Counted from the stretch's first letter, positions 53,336 to 64,000 are shown. The stretch is DNA of 64,000 nt from Actinomyces sp. 432 (GCF_009930875.1 NZ_CP025249.1:2604001-2668000), one strand, 5' to 3'. The notes: generated by a model not told the origin, from the sequence alone. Numbers and translations: made by a program.

Positions 53336-55073
53336 GCGCGCGCCTCCTGCTTGCCTGAGGTGGCGGCGCGCTTGGCGCCGGCCGGGGCCGCTGCGGCGAG
53401 CCGGGGCGCGCCGGCCAGGGCGGCCAGGGCCCGGGCCAGTTCCTCGGGCTGCTGCTCGCCGTCCTCGGCGTTCTCGATCGGGGTGGCCGCGGCGGCTGGA
53501 GGGGGCGCGGCCGGCAGGTCCTCGACGTCCAGGCTCCCCTGCAGCATCCAGAAGTCCAGTGCCGCCTCGCGCACCTGCTCGCCGTGCAGGATCGGCCACA
53601 GCCCGATCCAGCGGTGCCGCAGGAAGGTGCGTAGCAGCTCCGTGGCCGCCGCGGCGTCGGCCCGGCCCTGGCAGGCCTGCACGCCGGCTACCCGGGCGGC
53701 ACAGAACCCTCCTTGGCACGGCCCCATGCCGATGCGCAGCTGGCGGCGCAGGTCGTCGAAGGACGCGTCGGGCTGCTCTTCCATCAGGTCCGTGAGCATC
53801 TTGCGGGTGACCAGCTCGCACTCGCAGATGACCTGGTTGTCCAGCCGGTCCTGCTCGCGGTCGGCCAGGCGGTGGGTGACGCGGTAGTTGCGTCCGTGCT
53901 CGGAGCCGGGAACCGCCTCGGTGTCGGTGGTGCAGGGACGGTCCGTGCCCAGCTCGGCGCATACGGCGTCGACGGTGTTCTTGGCCATCAGCCGGTAGGT
54001 GGTGAGCTTGCCTCCGGCCACGGTGATCAGGCCGGCCAGGCCCTCGGCCTCGCTGTGGCGCAGCACGGTCATGCCGCGGCTCATGTGGCGGGTGTCGGTG
54101 CCGGCCACGCGCTTGTCGCGCACCAGCGGGCGAGCGCCCGCCCACGCGTGCACCAGGCGCGCCTGCCGGAAGCCGGGGATGAGTACCTCGCCGGCGTCGA
54201 GCATCTGGGCGACCTCTTCGCGGGGAATCGGAATATGGTCGGGATCGGGGATGCGGCTGTCGGTGGTGCCGATGATGGACACCGTGTGGTCGGGGACGAG
54301 GATGTCGCCGTCGGCGGGGTAGACGCAGCGATTGATGACGTGGTTCACGACGCGGTGATTGACGGCGATCATGATGCCGGCGCCTGCCACGATCTCCACC
54401 GCCTCCGAGCCGGCCATCGCGGCCAGGCGCCCGCCCCAGGGACCGGCGGCGTTGACGACCATGGCGCAGGAGATGGTCAGGTCCTCGCCGGTCTTGAGCC
54501 CGTGGGCGCGCACGGCGACGACGCGCCGGTCGCCTCCCTCACCCTCAACCACCAGGCCGGTGACCTCGTGGTAGGTCAGCACCTGCGCGCCGTGGGCACG
54601 GGCCGAGCGGGCGGCGCCCCACACCATCTGCCAGCCGTCCACGGCGGCGTCGTTCACTGCGAAGGCGCGCTTGATGCCCGGGTTCAGCCGCGGCTCCATC
54701 CGCAGCGCCTCGGACAGGCTCAGCTCCTCACAGGCGACGCCGGTGGCCTGCGCGCCGATGAGGAACTGGTCGGAGAAGTCCAGGTCGTCCTCGGGGGTGA
54801 CGACGAACATGCCACCCGTGCGCTCGATGGCGTCGGCGTGGATGCGGGAGACGATGGCGTTCTCCTCGGCGCACTCGCGCGCGGACCTGGGGTCGGACAC
54901 GACGTAGCGGCCCCGGAGTGCAGCAGCCCGTGGAAGCGGCCCGAGGTGCCCTGGGCCAGGTCGGCGCGCTCCAGGAGCACCACGCTCATGCCGCGCATGG
55001 CGGCATCCCGCGCGACGCCGACGCCGGTGGCTCCGCCGCCGACGACGACCACGTCGGCAGTCATGGCTCTCAC
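53332..55073 (-). CDS. glpA: Anaerobic glycerol-3-phosphate dehydrogenase subunit A (apparent one-base frameshift)
   Basis: FAD subunit that oxidises glycerol 3-phosphate to dihydroxyacetone phosphate. GTG at 55073 has GAGGAGG six bases upstream (ATG at 55064 alternative). The FAD fold [21 protein letters not shown] reads correctly to LLHSGA. The frame then shifts near 54909-54914 (GGCCCC on the plus strand) and resumes as [20 protein letters not shown]. One added base restores it. The C-terminal half carries the BFD-like iron-sulfur motif ([21 protein letters not shown]) typical of GlpA. First gene of glpABC. Confidence 0.9.
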
Positions 55074-55474
55074 TGGGGACCTCCTCGTCCGTCTTGTCCA
55101 GGCGGTTGCCTTGACTCATACCTGTGCGGCGCGTTCCTGCCCGCGCCCGGCTTCATGCCTACACGCCTCCGAGAGCTCGTGCACGCCTGGTGCGCAAACG
55201 TTCACCTCCAGACACGATTCTTCGCACCTATTCCCTGGCGCGATCACCCAAAAGAGGACTTATCCCCGGAATTCAGAGGATTCTCCGACTTAGCCACGCC
55301 TAATTGGCACGTAACAGAGCCGACGCCGGGGTGCGAGCACCCGTGTGACCTCGAGTACTTTCGGACCTGTTCGGGCGCGGCCAGGACTGCGCCCGTTCCT
55401 TCGTGCAATGCGAACGGCTGCACGCCGCTCGCCCTACGCATCGAGCACGCTGTCGTGCAGAAAGTGAGCAGGCC
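55074..55474. promoter_or_regulatory. Divergent control region glpABC / glpFK
   Basis: No gene. CGTGCA (55402-55407) and TGCACG (55419-55424) form a dyad with an 11-base spacer, and further GTGCA elements occur at 55178 and 55454. These could bind the SorC regulator encoded at 50337 (inference). Promoters for both operons must lie here; AT-richer GACTTAGCCACGCCTAATTG at 55287-55306 is one candidate. Confidence 0.4.
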
Positions 55475-56209
55475 ATGAGTCTCGCCCAGATCTTCCTCTC
55501 GGAGTTCTTCGGGACGTTAATCCTCATCCTCTTCGGTGCCGGCGTCTGCGCCGCCGTCAACCTCCCCAAGTCCAAGGCGCAAGGATCCGGCTGGATCGTC
55601 ATCGCCTTCGGCTGGGGCCTGGCGGTATTCATGGGCGTCTACGCCGCCTACGCCACCGGCGGCCACCTGAACCCGGCAGTCACCATCGGCCTGGCCGTGG
55701 CCGGCAAGGACCTGGCGGCGGGTGTCCCTGCCACCGCCGCGAACATCTGCATCTACATCCTCGCCCAGATGCTGGGCGCCATCGTCGGCGCCGTGTGCGC
55801 CTGGCTTGCCTACAAGAAGCACTTCGATGAGGAGGCGCCCGCGGACGCCAAGCTCGGCTGCTTCTCAACCGGCCCCGGCATCCGCTCCTACGGCTGGAAC
55901 GTAGTCACCGAGGCCATCGCCACCTTCACCCTGGTCGCCTGGGTCATCTACAACGGCAAGTCCCCCTCGGAGCTGGGCCCGCTGGCCGTGGCCTTCGTGA
56001 TCGTGGCCATCGGCCTGTCGCTCGGTGGCCCCACCGGCTACGCCATCAACCCCGCCCGCGACCTGGGCCCGCGCATCGCCTACGCAATCCTGCCGATCCG
56101 CGGCAAGGGCTCAGCTGACTGGGCCTACGCCTGGGTGCCGGTAGTCGGCCCCCTCATCGGCGCCGTCGTCGCCGGGCTGCTGATCCCCAACATGGCCGGG
56201 CTGTTCTGA
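55475..56209 (+). CDS. glpF: Glycerol uptake facilitator (aquaglyceroporin)
   Basis: MIP-family channel for passive glycerol entry. 244 residues, six membrane helices and both half-helix motifs (GGHLNPAVTIG and INPARDLGPR), with the Asp after the second NPAR typical of glycerol facilitators. ATG at 55475 (MSLAQIFLSEF) is preceded by a weak GAGCAGG. It is followed by glpK after 57 bp, one operon. Confidence 0.96.
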   Translation: MSLAQIFLSEFFGTLILILFGAGVCAAVNLPKSKAQGSGWIVIAFGWGLAVFMGVYAAYATGGHLNPAVTIGLAVAGKDLAAGVPATAANICIYILAQMLGAIVGAVCAWLAYKKHFDEEAPADAKLGCFSTGPGIRSYGWNVVTEAIATFTLVAWVIYNGKSPSELGPLAVAFVIVAIGLSLGGPTGYAINPARDLGPRIAYAILPIRGKGSADWAYAWVPVVGPLIGAVVAGLLIPNMAGLF

Positions 56210-56266
56210 CGCCCGCGCCGCCGTCACAACGAAGTGAAACCGAGAAGTGAACAGAAAGGACTGTCC

Positions 56267-57805
<1,539 letters not shown>

Positions 57806-57880
57806 GCGCCGACGTCGGGACCGCCCCGTGAGGCCCCACGGGCCACGCATCCCGGCCCGACGCGCGCGCCCCGAGACCGG

Positions 57881-57915
57881 CTGGGGCCCGGCACCACTGC
57901 GGTGCCGGGCCCCAG
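57881..57915 (+). terminator. Perfect 15-bp hairpin after glpK
   Basis: CTGGGGCCCGGCACC (57881-57895), loop ACTGC, GGTGCCGGGCCCCAG (57901-57915). A perfect 15-bp GC-rich stem 75 bp after the glpK stop. There is no U-run, as is common for actinobacterial terminators. Confidence 0.75.
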
Positions 57916-58073
57916 CGCCTACCCGGCAGCAGGCGGTGCCGAATAAGGTTTCCCAACCTTCATGTGACGAGAGCGATTTGATGTGATAATTCAGTGGTCG
58001 CTGTCGTCTCGCGGCCTCACCACGAAGCCGGCGGACTTCGGCACCGTCGTCGCCACCCCTCCCGGAACAGCTC

Positions 58074-59750
58074 ATGACACTCACAGCTCCACTGCTCGCC
58101 ACGGCCTTCACGCCCTCGACGACCGCCGTCGGCGGCAATGTCTTCCTCACCGCGATCATCGGACTGCTGCCGCTGATCGCGTTCTTCGTACTCATGGGGG
58201 CCTTCAAGGTCGCCACGCACTGGTGCGCGATCATCGCCCTGGCACTGTCCGCCGTGATCGCCGTCGTCGCCTTCCACATGCCGGTGGGAATGACGGCACT
58301 ATCGGCCACGCAAGGCCTGGCCATGGGCTTCGTCCCCATCATCTACATCATCATCGCCGCCGTCTGGCTGTACAACCTGACCGAGACCTCCGGCCGCAGC
58401 CAGGACCTCAAGGCCGTGTTCAACGCCATCGGCAAGGGCGACCAGCGCGCCCAGGCCCTGATCGTCGCCTTCTGCTTCTGCGGCCTGCTGGAGGGCCTGG
58501 CCGGCTTCGGCGCCCCGGTAGCCATCACCGCCGCCATGCTGGTGACGCTGGGGGTGCCCAAGCTCAAGGCGGCGATCGCCACCATCGTGGGCAACGGCAT
58601 CTACGTCGGCTTCGGCGCCATGTCCATCCCGGTGACCACCGCCGGGAACCTCGGCGGCCAGGACCCGGTGTCCGTCGCGCAGAACATGGGCCACCTGACC
58701 TCGCTTATCTGCCTGCTGGTTCCCTTCCTGCTGCTGTTCATCCTCGACGGTGCCCGTGGGGTGCGCCAGCTGTGGCCGCTGGCACTGGTAGCCGGGATCG
58801 CGGCCGGCATCGGCCACTTCACTACCCCGAGCCTCTCCTACGAGCTGACCTCGGTGGTGGGCGCCCTGCTGGCCTTTGCCGCCTGCTACCTGTTCCTGCT
58901 GGCCTGGACGCCAAGCACGCCCAGCGAGTACCACTCAGAAATCGCTGCCGCAGACAAGCCCGACCGTGAGCGCGTCATCCTGGCGCTGCTGCCCTACGTG
59001 CTGGTGGTGGTCATCATCGCCATCACCAAGCTGTGGAAGCTCGGCGTGGACCTGTCCGCCGTCCTGTCCGGCACCGACATCAAGATCCAGTGGCCGGGCG
59101 TGTACGGCAACCTGCTCACCGCCGACGGTGAGGCCTCCACCTCCGCCATCTACAACCTGCAGACGCTATCCAACCCGGGCACCTGGATCCTGCTTACGGC
59201 GGTGATCGTCTGCATCGTCTACGGCACCCGCTCCTCGGGGGGACGCTTCCAGACCTCCATCGGCGCCATGTTCGCAGTACTGCCGCGCACCATCTACACC
59301 CTGCGCATGTCCATCCTCACCATCGCCTCCGTGATGGCGCTGGCCTACGTCATGAACTTCTCCGGCCAGACCACGGCTGTCGGTGCCGCCCTGGCCACCA
59401 CCGGTGCCGCCTTCGCCTTCCTCTCCCCCGTGCTCGGCTGGATCGGCACGGCGGTGGCGGGCTCGGCCACCAGCGCCGGGGCACTGTTCGCCAACCTGCA
59501 GGCCACCGCCGCCGCGCAGGCAAACCTGGACCCGCGCATCCTGCTGGCCGCCAACACCATCGGCGGTGGCCTGGGCAAGATCGTCTCCCCGCAGAACCTG
59601 GCGGTGGTCACCACCGCCGTGGACGCCCCCGGCACCGACGCGGAGATCCTCAAGAAGGCCGCCCCCTACTCCCTCGGCCTGCTGCTGGTGCTGTGCTGCC
59701 TGGTGCTGGCCGCCTCCCAGGGCTGGCTGGGCGCCTACATGCCTGCGTGA
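58074..59750 (+). CDS. lldP: L-lactate permease (LctP family)
   Basis: Membrane transporter importing L-lactate (some members also glycolate) with protons. 558 residues, about 13 hydrophobic segments. Family landmarks include GLLEGLAGFGAPVAITAAMLV and the C-terminal LSPVLGWIGTAVAGSATSAGALFANLQ and NTIGGGLGKIVSPQNLAV. ATG at 58074 is preceded only by CCCGGAAC. It is co-oriented with lutABC, which would oxidise the imported lactate. Confidence 0.95.
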   Translation: MTLTAPLLATAFTPSTTAVGGNVFLTAIIGLLPLIAFFVLMGAFKVATHWCAIIALALSAVIAVVAFHMPVGMTALSATQGLAMGFVPIIYIIIAAVWLYNLTETSGRSQDLKAVFNAIGKGDQRAQALIVAFCFCGLLEGLAGFGAPVAITAAMLVTLGVPKLKAAIATIVGNGIYVGFGAMSIPVTTAGNLGGQDPVSVAQNMGHLTSLICLLVPFLLLFILDGARGVRQLWPLALVAGIAAGIGHFTTPSLSYELTSVVGALLAFAACYLFLLAWTPSTPSEYHSEIAAADKPDRERVILALLPYVLVVVIIAITKLWKLGVDLSAVLSGTDIKIQWPGVYGNLLTADGEASTSAIYNLQTLSNPGTWILLTAVIVCIVYGTRSSGGRFQTSIGAMFAVLPRTIYTLRMSILTIASVMALAYVMNFSGQTTAVGAALATTGAAFAFLSPVLGWIGTAVAGSATSAGALFANLQATAAAQANLDPRILLAANTIGGGLGKIVSPQNLAVVTTAVDAPGTDAEILKKAAPYSLGLLLVLCCLVLAASQGWLGAYMPA

Positions 59751-59884
59751 CGGTGGCGCCGGCGAGGTCGACCGGGGGCCGTTTGTCGGATACGGCCGCT
59801 TCCTCCCCGGTAACTCCGCGTTCGCGGTGGCCTCGGGAGGTGGGGGCCGTAGCCGGGCTCCCATGGTCGTACTCGGGCTGGCGG

Positions 59885-60463
59885 GTGTGCGGCCGACTCC
59901 CGAGGTGCGGACTTCTCAGCGCACTGGCTGTCTGCATGGCTCTTCTTCTTGCAGCCTGCTCGGTTACTCCTCTCCTGGGTCGGGACGCCCAGCCGGACAG
60001 CACGCAGGATGCGCGCTTCGCCGAATTCACGCAGTACGTTCCCGACCCACTGACCGTCCAGACCTCCCTGGACTCGGTCACCAGCCGTATGCCGGCCATG
60101 GGCGCCACAGGCGTGCACTTCGTCGGGCAGTACCGGGTCAACAAGGGCGAGTGGCCGCTGCCGGAACCCGATCGCCCCTACTGGTTCCACGCCGTCGTCG
60201 AAGTCGACCAGCCCACCAGCCGGGCTTTGGGCGACGCCGCGACTACCACGCCCGACCTGCTGCCGCCGATCCACCCCGACCTGCACCAGTACGTCCCCCA
60301 GGACTGCACCTTCGTCACCATCCCGGAGTCCGACGCGAACCGGATTCTTGACACCGAGAACGCCGACCTCGTGGGCGGCTCGGAGCGGTTCACCGTGGAT
60401 GAGCTGGCACTGTCCACCGACTGCGACCTCGTCGTCATGGTCGGCACCGGGCACTACTCCTGA
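59885..60463 (+). CDS. Lipoprotein of unknown function
   Basis: About 192 residues from GTG at 59885, the best start available (no clear ribosome site; an upstream in-frame GTG near 59838 is an alternative). The signal ends in ALLLAACSV (lipobox LLAAC). The mature part is mixed alpha/beta with GVHFVGQYRVNKGEWPLPEPDRPYW and one further Cys pair (PQDCTFVTIPESDANRIL, STDCDLVVMVGTGHYS). I do not recognise the family. Confidence 0.7.
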   Translation: MCGRLPRCGLLSALAVCMALLLAACSVTPLLGRDAQPDSTQDARFAEFTQYVPDPLTVQTSLDSVTSRMPAMGATGVHFVGQYRVNKGEWPLPEPDRPYWFHAVVEVDQPTSRALGDAATTTPDLLPPIHPDLHQYVPQDCTFVTIPESDANRILDTENADLVGGSERFTVDELALSTDCDLVVMVGTGHYS

Positions 60464-60537
60464 CGGCGTAACACCATGCTCAAGGCGGGGCTCGTAGTGG
60501 GGTGGCATTCCCGTAGGGGTCCCTTAAGCGGCGGGAA

Positions 60538-60690
60538 GACGCTTCGTACCCTGACCCGACGGTTCGTACTTTCCGGTGGACGCTTCGTACCCCGAGCCGA
60601 CGGTTCGTACCCTAAAGTGCCGAACCGTCACCGCAAGGTACGAAGCGCTGATGCGAAGTGCCGAAGCGTCGGCGGAAGTGCCGAAGCGTC
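60538..60690. repeat. Convergent phased array, type C copy 2 (4 + 4 units, uninterrupted)
   Basis: Direct sites begin at 60538 (GACGCTTCGTAC), 60558 (GACGGTTCGTAC), 60579 (GACGCTTCGTAC) and 60599 (GACGGTTCGTAC), alternating C and G at position 5. Inverted sites end at 60629 (GTGCCGAACCGTC), 60649 (GTACGAAGCGCT), 60670 and 60690 (GTGCCGAAGCGTC). All steps are 20 or 21 bp. This is the undisturbed form of the array that the IS element splits at 42583. It lies between two genes on the plus strand. Confidence 0.92.
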
Positions 60691-61037
60691 GTCGCCGGGT
60701 GGCCAACCGCAAGCAGCCGCACGCCCCGGACACCACCCCGGCCTCCACGTCCGCATCCTCGAACCGGAGGAGTCAGCCGATGACATTGTCGACCGCACGC
60801 GGCAACAGGTGAGGAAAACCGAAGGCCGGAGTTGCGGAATGTGACCCGCAACGCGCCCGCAGCGGTGCCCGAGGAGGCCCCCCACCACCCCGAACTACCC
60901 CCACTTTTCCGCGAGATTTCAGCCTTCAACCAGAGAGTTTGAAGGTGCTCGCACACACCGGTGGAGACCTTCCCGCCGCCGTCCTAACCTGGTCACGGTT
61001 ACGCCAATGCATCTCGTGGAGGAAAGGACCTCACACC
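60691..61037. other. Spacer between array and lutA
   Basis: No supported gene. GGAGGAG at 60768 followed by ATG at 60780 opens only ten codons. CCTCCACGTCCGCATCCTCGA near 60745 resembles sequence after the other type C array. The lutA promoter must lie in the last 150 bases; nothing clear. Confidence 0.35.
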
Positions 61038-61838
61038 GTGCGCGTCGCACTATTCGCCACGTGTCTGGCAGACACGATGTTCCCCCAGGCCGCACAGGCC
61101 ACCGTCAGTATTCTCGAGCGGCTCGGCCACGAGGTGGTCTTCCCCCAGGGGCAGGCCTGCTGCGGCCAGATGCACGCCAACACCGGCTACTTCAAGCAGG
61201 CCGCCTCCATCGTCGCCAACCACGTCAAGACCTTCGAGCCGGTCCTGGACGGGGAGTGGGACGCCGTCGTCGTCCCCTCCGGGTCCTGCGCGGGCGCCGC
61301 CCGGCACGAGCAGCGCCTGGTGGCTGAGCACGTGGGCGACTCCTCCCTGGTTAAGCGCGTGGACGCGCTGAGCAACTACACCTACGACATCTCCGAGTTC
61401 CTCATTGACGTGCTCGGACTGGAGGACGTAGGCGCCTACTTTCCGCACACGGTCACCTACCACCCCACCTGCCACTCCATGCGGGTGGCGCACGTGGGGG
61501 ACCGCCCCTACCGGCTGCTGCGCGCAGTCGAGGGCCTGACCCTCATCGAGCTTCCCGATGAGAAGGTCTGCTGCGGATTCGGCGGCACCTTCTCCATCAA
61601 GAACTCCGACACCTCCACCGCCATGGTGGCGGACAAGGCCGCCAACGTCATGTCCACCGGCGCCGAGGTGCTGTGCACCGGTGACTACTCCTGCCTGATG
61701 AACATCGGCGGTGCCCTGTCCCGCGTCAACTCCGGCGTGCGCGTAATGCACCTGGCGGAGATCCTCGCCTCCACCAAGGAGGCCCCCTTTGAAGGCCACG
61801 CCTCCTTCCAGCCCAGCAACGACCAGGTGAGGTTGTGA
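61038..61838 (+). CDS. lutA: L-lactate oxidation complex protein LutA (CCG-domain Fe-S subunit)
   Basis: Subunit of the LutABC complex that oxidises L-lactate to pyruvate. Two CCG motifs (QACCGQMHANTGY and KVCCGFGGTFSIK) bind iron-sulfur centres; also HPTCHSMR and GDYSCLMNIGG. GTG at 61038 follows GGAGGAAAGG. 266 residues, slightly longer than the usual 240 owing to a C-terminal tail (FEGHASFQPSND). It overlaps lutB by 4 bp. Confidence 0.94.
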   Translation: MRVALFATCLADTMFPQAAQATVSILERLGHEVVFPQGQACCGQMHANTGYFKQAASIVANHVKTFEPVLDGEWDAVVVPSGSCAGAARHEQRLVAEHVGDSSLVKRVDALSNYTYDISEFLIDVLGLEDVGAYFPHTVTYHPTCHSMRVAHVGDRPYRLLRAVEGLTLIELPDEKVCCGFGGTFSIKNSDTSTAMVADKAANVMSTGAEVLCTGDYSCLMNIGGALSRVNSGVRVMHLAEILASTKEAPFEGHASFQPSNDQVRL

Positions 61839-63439
61839 CGACTCAAATGACCCAGACATTTCTAGGCATGCCCGCCTCCGCCCCCGACGAGCAGCCCCAC
61901 ACCGGCGGCTGGCGCACCAACGTCGAGGTCCCGCAGGACACGCTGCGCTGGGGCCACACCTTCCCCGAGGGAGCACACAAGACCCTTGCCAACACCCAGA
62001 TGCGCCGCAACCTGGGCCACGCCACGCGCACCATCCGCAACAAGCGGCAAATGCGCGTGGACGAGATGCCGGACTGGGAGGACCTGCGCAACGCGGCGGA
62101 GGCCGTCAAGTTCGAGGTCGCCTCCCGCCTGCCCGAGCTGCTGGAGCAGTTCGAGGCGAATGTGACCGCCAACGGCGGCATCGTCCACTGGGCGCGCGAC
62201 GCCGCGGAAGCCAACCGGATCGTCGCCGACATCATCAAGTCCAAGGGCGTGGACGACGTCGTCAAGGTCAAGTCCATGGCCACCCAGGAGACCAACCTCA
62301 ACGAGTACCTGGCAGACGAGGGCATCACCGCCCACGAGACCGACCTGGCGGAGATGATCGTCCAGCTCGCCGACGACATGCCCTCCCACATCGTGGTCCC
62401 GGCGATCCACCGCAACCGCTCCGAGGTGCGCGGTATCTTCCTGGACCGCATGGGGGACGCGCCCGAGGACCTGTCGGACCAGCCCGAGGAGCTCGCCGGG
62501 GCCGCCCGCGCCCACCTGCGCCGCAAGTTCCTGCACGCCTCCGTGGCCGTCTCCGGCACCAACATGGGCATCGCCGAGACCGGCACCGTCTCCATCTTCG
62601 AGTCCGAGGGCAACGGCCGCATGTGCCTGACCCTGCCGGACACGCTGATCACGCTGATGGGCATCGAGAAGCTGGTACCGCGCTACCAGGATGCGGAGAT
62701 CTTCACCCAGCTGCTGCCGCGCTCCGCCACCGGCGAGCGCATGAACCCCTACACCTCCATGTGGACGGGTGTCACCCCCGGCGACGGCCCCCAGGAGTTC
62801 CATCTGATCCTCATGGACAACGGCCGCACGAAGGTACTCACCGACCCGATCGGCAGGCAGGCACTGGCCTGCATCCGCTGCGGCTCGTGCATGAACATCT
62901 GCCCCGTCTACCAGCACACCGGCGGGCACGCCTACGGCTCGGTCTACCCCGGCCCGATCGGCTCAATCCTCACCCCCCAGCTCACGCAGGGGCTCGACGA
63001 CGACGATCCGGTCCACACCCTGCCCTTCGCCTCCTCCCTGTGCGGGGCCTGCGCGGAGGTGTGCCCGGTCAAGATCGACATCCCCACCATCCTGATTCAC
63101 CTGCGGGCCCGCAGCGTGGACGTCAAGCGCCGCCTGGTGCCGGACATGTGGGACGTGGCCATGAACACCACCGGCCCGCTCATGTCCAGCGGAAAGGCCT
63201 GGCTGGCGGCCACCGAGGGGGTCAAGGCCACCCGCCTGCTCGGGAAGGACGGCAGGATCGGCGCCCTGCCCTTCCCCGCCTCCCTGTGGACGCGCTCGCG
63301 CGACCTGCCCGTCGCCCCCAAGGAGTCGCTGCGGCACTGGTGGAAGCGCACCCACCCCGAGGGCATCACTCCTGCCCGCCCGGCAACCGACGCCGCAGCT
63401 GACGCCACCGCCCAGCCCACCACCGAGGAGAACCGCTGA
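61835..63439 (+). CDS. lutB: L-lactate oxidation complex protein LutB
   Basis: Iron-sulfur electron-transfer subunit. An N-terminal LUD domain (VKVKSMATQETNLNEYL, SVAVSGTNMGIAETGT) is followed by two ferredoxin-type clusters (CIRCGSCMNICPVYQH and CGACAEVCPVKID) and a C-terminal tail of about 60 residues rich in Ala/Pro. 534 residues, longer than the usual 470-490 at both ends. GTG at 61835 overlaps the lutA stop; its own stop overlaps lutC. Confidence 0.95.
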   Translation: MTTQMTQTFLGMPASAPDEQPHTGGWRTNVEVPQDTLRWGHTFPEGAHKTLANTQMRRNLGHATRTIRNKRQMRVDEMPDWEDLRNAAEAVKFEVASRLPELLEQFEANVTANGGIVHWARDAAEANRIVADIIKSKGVDDVVKVKSMATQETNLNEYLADEGITAHETDLAEMIVQLADDMPSHIVVPAIHRNRSEVRGIFLDRMGDAPEDLSDQPEELAGAARAHLRRKFLHASVAVSGTNMGIAETGTVSIFESEGNGRMCLTLPDTLITLMGIEKLVPRYQDAEIFTQLLPRSATGERMNPYTSMWTGVTPGDGPQEFHLILMDNGRTKVLTDPIGRQALACIRCGSCMNICPVYQHTGGHAYGSVYPGPIGSILTPQLTQGLDDDDPVHTLPFASSLCGACAEVCPVKIDIPTILIHLRARSVDVKRRLVPDMWDVAMNTTGPLMSSGKAWLAATEGVKATRLLGKDGRIGALPFPASLWTRSRDLPVAPKESLRHWWKRTHPEGITPARPATDAAADATAQPTTEENR

Positions 63440-64000
63440 TGGACGCCAAGACCGCTATTCTCGCCCGCGCCCGTGAAGCGATCTCCCGCTCGCAGCAGGG
63501 TCGGCCCGTGCGGGAGGTCCCCCGCAACTACATTCGCGTCGGCGCCGACGCCCCCGGCTCGGAACCGGTGGTCGCGGACATGGCCGAGAAGCTCGAGGAC
63601 TACTCCGCCAAGGTCGTGCGCGCCCCCAAGGATGCCGCCATCCTGGACGCCATTGACGAGCTGCTCGGGGATGCGCGCAGCGTCGTCGTCCCTGCCGGGC
63701 TGCCGCAGGCCTATAAGGACGCGGCCGCACGCGGCGGGCGCACGGTGCGCGAGGACTCCCGCGAGCAGCCGATCCCTACCCTCGAGCTGGACCAGCTCGA
63801 TGCCGTGGTCACCTGCTCCCGCGTGGGCATCTCCCTGTCCGGCACAATCTGCCTGGACGGGGAGCCCGACCAGGGTCGGCGTGCCATCACGCTTGTTCCA
63901 GACAAGCATGTAGTCGTCCTGGAGCGGGAAATGATCATGCCGACGGTGCCGCAGGCGGTGGAGGTGCTCGGGCAGCACCCGACCCGCCCCACCACCTGGA
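63439..64000 (+). CDS. lutC: L-lactate oxidation complex protein LutC (partial at window end)
   Basis: LUD-domain subunit, the third member of lutABC. ATG at 63439 shares one base with the lutB stop (TGATG). 187 codons are visible, with the conserved end region beginning (LDAVVTCSRVGISLSGTICLDG, DKHVVVLE). The frame remains open at 64000; only the last 20-40 residues should be missing. Confidence 0.93.
   Translation, partial: MDAKTAILARAREAISRSQQGRPVREVPRNYIRVGADAPGSEPVVADMAEKLEDYSAKVVRAPKDAAILDAIDELLGDARSVVVPAGLPQAYKDAAARGGRTVREDSREQPIPTLELDQLDAVVTCSRVGISLSGTICLDGEPDQGRRAITLVPDKHVVVLEREMIMPTVPQAVEVLGQHPTRPTTW

Noticed and set aside
53713..55293. 526-codon plus-strand frame opposite glpA
   Set aside because: Antisense shadow; the minus strand holds all GlpA motifs once the single-base shift is allowed for.
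60538..60690. CRISPR array
   Set aside because: Units are 12-13 bp, spacers only 7-9 bp, and orientation flips in the middle; no cas genes are nearby.
60476..60844. 122-codon frame across the array at 60538
   Set aside because: Same reason as above: the composition follows the repeat units, and the frame ends without recognisable protein features.

Overview
The window is high-GC DNA (roughly two thirds G+C) with GTG/TTG starts, several likely leaderless genes, DtxR/IdeR-type iron boxes, LAxTG sortase signals, Tat-dependent lipoproteins and an adjacent radA-disA pair. Together these point to a Gram-positive actinobacterium; the gene content fits Actinomycetaceae (Actinomyces or a relative), but that assignment is inference. 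It looks like chromosome with accessory insertions, not plasmid or phage.

Layout. 1-2734: two MalG/MalF-type sugar ABC permeases (the first cut by the window edge) divergent from a LacI repressor. 3045-7056: a ChvE/MmsA/MmsB multiple-monosaccharide ABC importer. 7269-14963: an accessory envelope locus of unknown function, with a tandemly duplicated lipoprotein/secreted-protein pair (each pair has one broken member), a small acidic protein and two large paralogous proteins. 15007-19086: xylB, xylA and a divergent ROK regulator. 19195-22940: SorC-family regulator, membrane AlbA_2 protein, aldo/keto reductase. 23017-30495: a sugar-phosphate pathway made of PTS IIA/IIB/IIC (Gat type), class II aldolase, divergent DhaK and DhaL, and a divergently transcribed transketolase. 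31262-33511: a sortase-anchored surface protein with an (AG)11 tract in its signal peptide. 33833-39205: siderophore ABC importer with two binding lipoproteins and overlapping iron boxes. 39640-42210: small membrane proteins and a decayed lipoprotein gene. 42583-44038: an intact IS481-type element. 44431-48462: radA, disA and an Arg/Gly-rich membrane protein. 48633-50337: argA-type acetyltransferase and a SorC regulator. 50482-64000: glpCBA, glpF, glpK, L-lactate permease, a lipoprotein and lutABC. This last block links glycerol uptake and oxidation to lactate uptake and oxidation.

Two things stand out. First, several intergenic regions hold arrays of short (11-13 bp) sites spaced every 19-21 bp, close to two helical turns. 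The first half of each array faces one way and the second half the other. At least two unrelated site sequences (GACGGTTCGTAC and GTTCCACGACC) share this plan, so the architecture rather than the sequence seems conserved. One array is split at its symmetry centre by the IS element, which left a 15-bp target duplication. I recognise no described element with this plan. Second, radA, glpA, glpB and one lipoprotein gene each carry an apparent one-base loss in or next to a short G/C run. This looks more like consensus-sequence error than gene decay.
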